A stretch of 64,000 nt of DNA from Mesomycoplasma ovipneumoniae ATCC 29419 (GTDB lineage Bacteria; Bacillota_I; Bacilli_A; Mycoplasmatales; Metamycoplasmataceae). Position 1 is the first letter of the stretch, and every line of letters starts with the position of its first letter. The translations under genes were made by a program, and so were the position numbers. Shown one piece after another: positions 55,345 through 64,000 of the stretch. The stretch covers positions 930,001-994,000 of the forward strand of contig NZ_CP118522.1 of NCBI RefSeq assembly GCF_028885435.1. Reading direction: 5' to 3'. The notes beneath the pieces were generated by a model. That model searched no databases. It was not told where the DNA came from and worked only from the letters and a program-made list of their open reading frames with translations.

Positions 55345-57849
55345 TTATTCCTTTTCAATCTTTTCAAGAATTAAATTTATGTCAATTTCACTTATTTCTT
55401 GAAGTTTAGTCTTTAAAATCTTACTAGAATTTGCTTGATTTTGTTCAATAAAATTTGGTAAATTTTCATTATTTTTATCAGTCGTTAAAAATAATTTATA
55501 ATTTTTTTTAGGATTAGGGTCAAAATTGATAAATTTTCGGACTGGAACAACCTTTAAAGTGATGTCAAAATCGAAAACTTGCAAATTTTCACTATAAATT
55601 TCGACACTTTTTGGAATTATAGAAAAATCAAGTTTTGAATCAAAACTTTTAGGAGCAATTGTTCTATTACCAAAATGAAGCTTTTCTGTCGCAATTTTTT
55701 CAAAACGAGAATAATTATCAATAACTGCAATTTCTTCAGAAGAATCAATTAAAACAGATGCAACAATTTTTTCATTTTTTTGAAGTTTTAAAATTTTTAC
55801 ACCTGAGGAAATACGACCATAAATTGGAACATCTGAAGCACTTATTTTTAGTGCGCGATTTTGTGACGTGATTAAAACGATGTTTTTTAATTTATTTTCT
55901 AAAAAAATGTTAATTAATTCATCACCTTCTTTGGGTTTAAAGCAATTTATCATATTATTTGGTCTAATTTTTGCTATTTCTTTTAGTTGCATTCTTTTTG
56001 CATAACCAAATTTAGTTATAAAAAGCAAAAAATGATTGGAATCTAAGTCATCAACGAAAAAAGAGTTAATTAATTCGTGATCATTTTTAAGGCCAAGAGA
56101 AATTTTTAAGTTATTTGGGTTATTTTTTAGCGTTAATTCTTCGAGTTGATGAGCTAACAACATCCCAACATCACCTTTATTTGTTAAAAAAAGTCCTTTT
56201 TGACGTTGATTTATTTTACCTTGAAAAATAAAAAAATCTTCTGATGGTAACTGAATTTTTTCAATTTCCTCGACTGCATGATTTTTTATGTTCATTTTTT
56301 TAAAAAGGCTGGTCTTAGAAACTCAAAAATAAAACTGTTCATCTTTAATTAAATCTTGATGGTTAATTTTTACTTGCAATTCTTTGTCAACTATTTGAGT
56401 TTTTCGTGGAGAACCGTATATCTTAGCAAAATTTTCTAACATAGAAATTAAATGAAGATCAAATTCTTCTTTATTTTCAATAAGTTTTTGAAATTCTTCA
56501 ATGTTTTGGGATAAAGTTTTTGATTCATTTAAAAATGACTGCTGTTCAATTTTAGACAATCTATACAAACGCATCGAAGCAATTGCTTCAGCTTGAACTT
56601 CGGTAAAATTTAGATATTTAACTAAATCAGCAATTACACCCGCTTTTGAATTATCAGATTTACGAATAATTTCAATTACTTCATTAGTTATATCGGCAAC
56701 TTTTAAAAATCCTTCTATAATTTCAAGCCTTTTTTTGCTTTTAAAAAGTTCATAATTAAATTCACCTAGTTTAACTTTTCTTAAATGCTCAAGAAAATAA
56801 GCAATCATTTCTTTAATTGAAAGTAATTTTGGTGAATTATTGCAAATTGCTACTGAATTATAGGAATAATAAATTTGCATATCTGTTTTTTGCAGCAAAT
56901 AATTAAGAATTAATTCAGCGTTTGCATCTTTTTCAAGTTCGACAAAAATAAGCACACCATTTTGATCAGATTGGTCAATAACCTCTTTAATTCCGCTAAT
57001 TTTTTCTTCAAAGCGAATTGTGTCGATTTGCTGAATCAAGTTAGCCTTTGAAATTCCAAAAGGAATAGAAGAAATTTCGATCACTTTTTGCTTGTTTTTT
57101 TCAGAAATTTTGTATGATGATGAAATTTGGATTTTTCCTTTTCCGGTTTCAAAAGCATCTAAAATTCCGGCTTTTCCATAAACTATTCCGCCTGTGGGAA
57201 AATCAGGGCCTAAAATAACTTTGGAAATTTGTGCGTTTGTAATTAAAGGATTTTTGATCATTAAAATTACAGCTTGGATTACCTCAACTAAATTATGAGG
57301 AGGTATTTCTGTTGCAAAACCACTTGCAATTCCGATTGCCCCGTTAATTAGCAAGTTAGGAAAAATTGCTGGTAAAACTGTGGGCTCTTTTTCACTATCA
57401 TCAAAATTAGGATAGAAATTTACGACATTTTTTGATAATAATACAAGTAAATGTTCACTAATTTGGGCTAGTCTAACTTCGGTATACCTCATTGCAGCGG
57501 GGGGGTCATCATCAATTGAGCCTTTATTTCCGTGCATTTCTACAAGTGGAATGTTAATTTTTCACTCTTGAGACAGCCGAACTAGCGCATCATAAATCGA
57601 TGAATCTCCGTGAGGGTGAAATTTACCGATTACATCTCCGACAACTCTGGCTGATTTTTTGTAATTTTTAGTATTTTTTAGACCAAGCTGTCACATTGAA
57701 TAAAGAATTCTTCTCTGAACAGGTTTTAGTCCATCCCGAACATCTGGAATTGCTCTGTTTTGAATTATATATTTTGAGTAGCGCGTAAATTTTTCAGCCA
57801 AAATTTGATCTAACTTGGAGTTAATGATTAAATCGAAATTTTTACTCAT
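55345..57849 (-). CDS. parC: DNA topoisomerase IV subunit A
   Basis: An 834-residue protein. It has the winged-helix quinolone region ([20 protein letters not shown]) and the active-site Tyr in [11 protein letters not shown] (about residue 120), followed by [10 protein letters not shown] and the tower/coiled-coil, and a C-terminal beta-pinwheel with repeats. It resolves catenated daughter chromosomes with ParE. UGA Trp codons at 56323 and in the N-terminal part. I call it ParC rather than GyrA from its pairing with a parE-type gene and its divergent C-terminal domain lacking a clear GyrA box. Confidence 0.9.
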
Positions 57850-59770
57850 AGACTGGCTCCTTTAAATTGTCAATAAAACTATCTTCAAGTGAAAAGTCAA
57901 CATTTTCTTGAATTCAATTTTTACGCAAATCAGCTCTTTCTCCCATTAAAATGCGGAAATTTTCCTCAACTTTTTCAAGATCTTCGATAAGAACTTTTTC
58001 TAAAATTCGTTTTTCAGGATCCATTGTTGTCTGTCAAAGTTGGGAGGCATTCATTTCACCAAGACCTTTATAACGCTGAATTTGAGCATTAGGATGTTTT
58101 TTTACATATTCATGGAATTCTTTTTCATCTCAAATATAAATGTCTTTCTTATTTTTTTCACTAATTCGGTACAAAGGCGGTTGGGCAATGTAGACAAAGC
58201 CATTTTCAATCAAAGGACGCATATGATAAAACAAGAAGGTCAAAATTAAAATTTGAATGTGAGCACCGTCATTGTCAGCATCAGTCATAATGATGATTTT
58301 GCCATAATTTAAGTTTTTAAGGTTAAAATTCTGGCCAATTCCAGTACCTAAAGCGCTAATAATGGCGATAATTTCTTCATTTTTTAAAACTTCGATCAGT
58401 CGAGTTTTTTGTGAATTTACAATTTTACCTTTGAGCGGTAAAATTGCTTGAAATTCACGATTTCGCGCAAGTTTTGCTGAACCTCCAGCTGATTCACCTT
58501 CAACTAAAAAAAGCTCGCGATTCATAGCTTTTTTTGAATTAGCAGGTGTTAATTTTCCTGATAAAATCCTTTTTTCTTTGGCCACTGACTTAGAAATTTT
58601 TGTTTCTGTTAGACTCAATTTTAACTTTTCTTTTTGCTGATAAACATTTAGTAAAAAAGTAATAATTTTTTGAGCAGTTTCTTTATTTTGAATAAAAAAG
58701 GACATTAAATTTCTAAAAACGACCTCTTCTGTGACTGTTTTTGCCAAGACTGTTGCTAATTTATTTTTAGTTTGACCGACAAATTCCAAAATTGGCTCAG
58801 GAATTCGCAGCGATAAAATTAAGGAAAGGCCAACTTTTACATCATTAAAGTCAAAAATTTGCTTATTTTTCAGCAAATTATTTTGTTGACCATAAGTATT
58901 AATTGCTTTTACAATTCCAGCTTTTAGGCCATTTTCATGACTTCCGCCTAAATTTGTTTTTACGTTATTAACAAATGAGATAATATTTTCCTGTTGAGAA
59001 TCAACATACTGAAATGCAAATTCTACTATGATTTCTTGACTTTTTTCTTTAAAAGCGATAATTTTGTCATGAATTTTTTGGTTATCTTTGTTTAAAAATT
59101 CAACAAAATTTTCAATTCCTTTACTAAACTGAAAAGTTTTTTCAATACCGTTTTTTAGATCAACAAAATCGATTTTTAAATTTTTAACTAAAAAACAAGT
59201 TTCCTGTAACCTTGAAATTATCATTTCAGGATCATATTCTTTGTGAGAAAAAAATGAAAAATCAGGCAAAAATACTATTTTTGTACCACTAATTTTGCTA
59301 GGACCTAATTCTTGGGTTCTATTTTCAATTTTTCCACCATTAATAAAAGATGTATAAAACAATTTTTGGTTACGAGAAACAAAAACTTCCATTTTTTTCG
59401 ATAATGCATTTACGACTGATGAGCCAACTCCGTGGAGTCCGCCGGCGGTTTTATAAATTTCATCAGAAAATTTAGCTCCTGAATGAAGTTCTGTAAAAAC
59501 TAATTCAACACCAGTTTTACCGGTCTTTTTGTGAATTTCAGTTGGAATTCCGCGACCATTGTCGCTAATTTCAACCGAATTGTCAGCATTTATTACCACT
59601 TTAATTTCATTTGCAAAACCAGCAATTACCTCATCAACTGCATTGTCAAAAATTTCTCAGATTAATTGATGAAGTCCGTTAATGTCTGTTGAACCTATAT
59701 ACATTCCAGGTCGTTTTTTTACAGCTTCAAGTCCTTTTAAGAGTTTAAGTTTCTCAACTGAATAAGTCAT
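57842..59770 (-). CDS. parE: DNA topoisomerase IV subunit B
   Basis: A 642-residue protein from ATG 59770. It has the GHKL ATPase ([38 protein letters not shown]), a transducer, and the TOPRIM domain ([25 protein letters not shown]), ending [24 protein letters not shown]. UGA Trp at 58130. Its stop overlaps the parC start by eight bases. It is the first gene of the minus-strand cluster and divergent from gap. Confidence 0.93.
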
Positions 59771-59905
59771 ATAAGCCTTTCTGGGTTTTATACTAAAATT
59801 TTATACAAAAATAAAATAATATTTGAAATTTTAAAGTAAACTAGTAAGAAAGTGGTAAAATTTACTATAAAAAAAATTTTAGTCAATTTTTTTAAAAAAA
59901 ATTAG

Positions 59906-60937
<1,032 letters not shown>

Positions 60938-61028
60938 ATAATTATTTTATTTTAATCAATTAAAAAAGTGTCCATGTTTTGGACACTTCCCAAATTAAAA
61001 ATATAAATGCAACACATAGATATTTTTG

Positions 61029-61052
61029 AAATCGCCGTTTGGCGATTTTTTT
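61029..61052 (+). terminator. terminator inside IS30 left end
   Basis: AAATCGCC-gttt-GGCGATTT followed by further T on the plus strand. It would stop plus-strand transcription entering from gap before it runs antisense into the transposase gene. Confidence 0.75.
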
Positions 61053-61057
61053 AAATC

Positions 61058-62020
61058 TTAAATAACTAAGTTATCATTAAAGACCTCTAAAGCGGATTTT
61101 CAATTAAAAATTTCCCTAGGCATTGAGTTAATTTTACTTATAGTATTTTGTAAATCATCATCACTGATTAGGTTGAAATCAAAACCTTTTGGATAAAATC
61201 TTCTAATTAATCCGTTGGCATGCTCATTGGAACCTCTTTGAAATGAAGCATATGGTTCTGCTTTATAAATTATTACTTTTAATCAATATGCCAATATCGC
61301 AATTTCTTCAAATTCAATCCCATTGTCGCAAGTGATAGTTTTGATAACTAAATTATTTTCATTCGCAAGATCTTTGATGGCTTTATTGATGGTTCTAGGA
61401 TTTTTTGCTTCGCACTTTTTAGCAAATAATTTTCTAGTTTTTCTTTCTACTAAAGTTAAGATATTATCATGTCCGCTAGCCTTTTTGCCAACTACTAAAT
61501 CTAGCTCTCAATGTCCAAAATCTTGCCTAGAATCTATGGATTTATCACGTGCTCAAATGGGTTTTACATAACCTTCTGGAACTAATCTTTGCACGGCATT
61601 TCTGGTTCTTTTTCCGCCTTTTTTGTAATATTTTCTGAGTCTGTCACTCCTAACTAATACCCATTTATTAGTTTTAATTCAGTTAAAAACAGTCTTTAAA
61701 GATGGTCTTTCAATGTTCGGGAAATTTTCTGCTATATAAAAATATGTCGCTTTAACTCCGTGGACTTTTTTGTCATATTTTCCTAACACAACAAATCTAA
61801 AATAATACCTATGATAATATCTTTTTCGCCTTTTTGTTATTGCCAAATTAGCTTCATAAACCCCATATTCATTTAGATTTCTTTTAATTTCTCTTGAGAC
61901 AGTTGAGGGTGCAACATTAAGTTGCCTAGCAATAAATCTAATACTTTTGTTCTGCTGCAATAAAAACTCAATTTTTACTAAATCTTCAAAACTAAAATGT
62001 TTAAATTTTCTTTTTTCCAT
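61058..62020 (-). CDS. IS30-family transposase, intact
   Basis: A 320-residue protein from ATG 62020 to TAA 61058. The N-terminal HTH is FSFEDLVKIEFLLQQNKSIRFIA-type (IRFIARQLNVAPSTVSREIK, residues about 27-46). The DDE triad is visible: WELDLVVG, ITCDNGIEF and NEHANGLIRRFYPKG. Several UGA Trp codons. All motifs and both IS ends are present, so it may be active. GGAGTATC precedes the ATG. Confidence 0.9.
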
Positions 62021-62132
62021 GATACTCCAAAAATAAAAAAATGCAAGTATAATATTATTATACTATACGTTGCATTTTTATCTTCGATTTAGGAAGTGTC
62101 CGTGTTTTGGACACTTTTTTAATTTAAAAAGC

Positions 62133-62139
62133 AAAATTA
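62133..62139. repeat. IS256 target duplication, left copy
   Basis: AAAATTA directly outside the left end of the IS256-type element; the same seven bases stand at 63523-63529 on the other side. Confidence 0.6.
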
Positions 62140-63522
62140 GGGTGTGTTCATAATCTTGTGTTTTAAATTTTTATGGATTTTTCAAATAGAAATGTAATCT
62201 AATTTAATTTTACATTATTTAACCGATTAGGGAAAATAATTTCTAATTGTTTTTTAATCATGAATCAATTTCTTACCTTTTGTCATTTTGTAGATGCGTT
62301 TTGGAGAGTTAAATAAGTTATTTTTGAAAGGTAATTTACACTTTGAATTCCGCCTTTTGTTTTTGTATTTTTCCTAATTATTCTATTCATTGACTCAATT
62401 AAATTTGTGGTATAAATTGCTTGCCTCAATTCATATGGATATTTAAAAAATGTCGTTAGTTCAGCGAAATTTGTATACCAAGACTTGATAATTGAAGGAT
62501 ATTTTTTGGCCTCATTTTTCCGCAAATTTATCAAGATTTTGCATTGCAAATTCTTGATTAGCCGCTTGATAAATCTTTTTCATATCAAGGACAAACTCTT
62601 TTTGTCTTTGTTAGAAACTTTTAAAAGCGAGTTTCTAATTTGGTGAACAACACATTTTTGAACATCTGTTTGCGGGAAAACCGCTTCAATTGCTTGAGTA
62701 ATTCCACTTAGATTATCGCAAGAAATTATTAGAACATCTTCCAGCCCGCGAGTTTTTAGTTCGCTAAAAACATCAAGTCAATTACTTGCTGATTCGGTAT
62801 TTTTAATCCAAAATCCCAGTGCTTTTTTATTTCCGTCCCAATCAATTGCAAGAATAAGATAAAGTGATTTTTTGACAAAAACAGCGTTTTCTTTAACATT
62901 AAAAAACATCCCATCAATGTACAAAATTGGATAGGAATTCTCAATTTTTCGCGATTTTCACTTTTCAATTTCAGGCAATAATTTGTCAGTAACTGAAGAA
63001 ATTCAGGCATTACTTATTTCTTTTTTATAGATGCTTTTTATTGTGTTAACAATATTTTCATATGACATTCCTGATGCAAAAAGTGAAAACACTTGCTCTT
63101 CGATATCGCCTAAATTTGTTTCGTATTTACCGAGTAATTTGTTCTCAAAAGTGCCATTTCGATCTCTTGGTATTTTTAGATGAAAATTATTACTATTAAA
63201 ATTCACAGTTTTACCCGAAAATCCGTTTCGCTTATTTGGCCTATGCACGCCTTTTTTGCTTCGGTTACTTTTTTCATAGCCTAAATGTTGGCTTAATTCC
63301 GCCCTTAAGAGCGCCTCAGTAAAAGTTTTAAACATATGCGAAATTTCGTTGTGAAAATCTTCTTTTTTATTTTTTATAATCAGCGTATTTGTCAACAAGT
63401 TTTTTAGCTTCTAACTCAAATGGGGATAATGTTTTTTGCTGTTTTTTCATATTTTGGTCACTTCATAATAAATTTTATCAAAATAAATTTACTTTAAAAA
63501 CACAAAATATTTAACATTACCC
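62140..63522. mobile_element. IS256/Mutator-family insertion sequence, degraded
   Basis: A 1383-bp element. Its ends GGGTGTGTTCATAATCTTGT (left) and GGGTAATGTTAAATATTTTG (right, reverse complement), followed by TGTTTTTAAA-like sequence, form imperfect inverted repeats. The flanking AAAATTA duplication (62133-62139, 63523-63529) fits the 8-9 bp duplications of this family, minus one base. The site corresponds to AAAATTA in element B, so it inserted into repeat copy C. Confidence 0.75.
62199..63450 (-). pseudogene. IS256-family (Mutator) transposase with frameshifts
   Basis: Natural start ATG 63450 (MKKQQKTLSPFELEAKKL) is in a different frame from the main body; that frame stops near 63368 in an A-rich stretch. 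The main body (ALLRAELSQHLGYEK, YPILYIDGMFFNV, IISCDNLSGI, VQKCVVHQIRNS, IYTTNLIESMNR) carries the DDE-type Asp residues and the C-x2-H signature. Between about 62605 and 62485 the frame reads peptide unlike the family, while the neighbouring frame gives the expected DMKKIYQAANQEFAMQNLDKF. One base is missing in an A run near 62600 and one extra near 62515, so the ORF continues but a 30-40-residue segment is scrambled. Ends at TAG 62199. Confidence 0.8.
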
Positions 63523-63787
63523 AAAATTATAAAATATTTAAACTACATTTTTTAGTTAAAACACTGCCAAAAATCATTTATGGTCAAATAACAAAAATAA
63601 TAAAAAATATAACTACTATTTAAACTCAATGTAAATAGAAAACTCATTTTTACTTACATTGAGCCTAAAAAAATATGTGAAGTTTTGAAAGAGCCATAAC
63701 TAAAAGCCATAAATTTGTAGATTTCTAAACGGTCAAATTTAAGGCATTCCATCATATTTAAAAATATAATGGATAATTCGCATTATC

Positions 63788-63811
63788 TTATTTTAATACG
63801 ACAAAAAACAT
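63788..63811 (-). CDS. micro-ORF MFFVVLK in element C
   Basis: ATG TTT TTT GTC GTA TTA AAA TAA on the minus strand with GAGGGGG upstream. It is the position equivalent of MFLL in copies A and B, with a changed peptide, so the peptide sequence seems less constrained than the ribosome-binding site. Confidence 0.35.
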   Translation of the reverse strand: MFFVVLK

Positions 63812-63866
63812 AATAATTCCCCCTCAATTTATATCAAAATTTATTAATTCATTCTTAGTGACTCAT

Positions 63867-63894
63867 ATTATAACATAACTTTATTTTTGACCAA
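63867..63894 (-). promoter_or_regulatory. element C promoter
   Basis: TTGGTC (63889-63894), 16-bp spacer, TATAAT (63867-63872) on the minus strand, just after a 15-base A tract. Same arrangement as copies A and B. Confidence 0.75.
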
Positions 63895-64000
63895 GCATTT
63901 TTTTTTTTTTTTGTAAAAGATTAAATTTACAATAATAAAAATTAAGGTTTTAGAGTCAAAAAACACGGATTTACGGGTATTTTTTCATATTTGTATTTAA

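Larger units (their letters stand above)
60961..62120. mobile_element. IS30-family insertion sequence
   Basis: About 1.16 kb. The ends are imperfect inverted repeats: left AAGTGTCCATGTTTTGGACACTT (60967-60988 core shown in part), right reverse complement AAGTGTCCAAAACACGGACA. Each end is itself a hairpin (AAGTGTCC...GGACACTT). One transposase gene lies inside on the minus strand. The target duplication cannot be fixed because the flanks are A/T-only. It sits between gap and repeat copy C. Confidence 0.8.
63523..64000. repeat. interspersed repeat element C, interrupted by IS256, cut by window edge
   Basis: Matches element B from its AAAATTACAAAATATTT onward. The first part of the copy (TTTAAAAAGCAAAATTA) lies on the other side of the IS256 at 62123-62139, next to the IS30. 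It shows the same hairpins, micro-ORF unit, promoter and 15-base T tract (63898-63912). It ends at the window edge before the terminal inverted repeat. No protein-coding gene beyond the micro-ORF is seen in these 478 bases. Confidence 0.7.

Noticed and set aside
60961..61013. Terminal hairpin of the IS30 as the gap terminator.
   Set aside because: AAGTGTCC...GGACACTT lacks a clean T run on the plus strand and also occurs at the other IS end, so it belongs to the IS; the better terminator is at 61029-61052.
62756..63010. A separate small protein encoded in another frame within the IS256 region.
   Set aside because: The overlapping frame carries the recognised transposase motifs; this reading is a shadow.

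Overview
The window is about 70% A+T, and UGA must be read as tryptophan throughout: nearly every conserved gene (lepA, dnaK, tyrS, ileS, recA, the atp genes, rpoD) is continuous only under translation table 4. With the tight gene packing and minimal-genome content, this is a mycoplasma chromosome. The protein sequences and the long A/T-rich interspersed repeats suggest the Mesomycoplasma hyopneumoniae/ovipneumoniae/flocculare/dispar group; the species is inference. No tRNA, rRNA, CRISPR array or complete prophage was recognised.

Layout. 1-1924: a cut-off adenine methyltransferase abutting a probable restriction enzyme. 1925-3220: a repeat cluster with a small ORF, a nested inserted element and a decayed gene. 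3221-11739 (minus): membrane protein, lepA, small membrane protein, hup, der, cmk, dnaJ, dnaK, with a CIRCE operator at dnaK. 11910-13912: a small membrane gene divergent from uvrC. 13977-14412: repeat element A. 14414-22124 (minus): a large SGNH-hydrolase-like protein with a degraded active site, and a giant DUF4011/SF1 helicase/Vsr-like protein. 22185-33580 (minus): tyrS, nfo, a NIF3-like gene, rpoD, dnaG, glyS, ffh, tsf, rpsB. 33731-46303 (minus): recU, the complete F1Fo ATP synthase operon, dinB, three mycoplasma-type unknowns, obgE and a choline-kinase-like gene. 46537-51475 (plus): recA, cls, secG, rnr. 51521-52048: repeat element B between convergent rnr and lspA. 52107-59770 (minus): lspA, ileS, parC, parE. 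59927-60937 (plus): gap. 60961-64000: an IS30-type element, a frameshifted IS256-type element, and repeat copy C cut by the window edge.

The most unusual content is the interspersed repeat family. Copies are about 0.44-0.53 kb. Two copies (B and D) have imperfect terminal inverted repeats and sit exactly between long direct duplications of host sequence, 65 bp for B and 32 bp for D. Copy A shows one recognisable end and 27-bp flanking duplications. Copies A, B and C share a promoter (TTGGTC, 16-bp spacer, TATAAT) behind a 14-15 base homopolymer, then a strong Shine-Dalgarno, a micro-ORF (MFLL in two copies) and a series of hairpins. Sequence differences in the hairpins preserve G-U pairing only in the RNA made from that promoter. 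Copy D has the same ends but holds a decayed gene where the others hold the micro-ORF and hairpins, suggesting a modular, possibly mobile, cassette.

Most other genes are housekeeping: protein synthesis and targeting (lepA, glyS, ileS, tyrS, tsf, rpsB, ffh, secG, lspA), replication and repair (dnaG, parC/E, recA, recU, uvrC, nfo, dinB), chaperones, energy (ATP synthase, gap) and lipid synthesis (cls).
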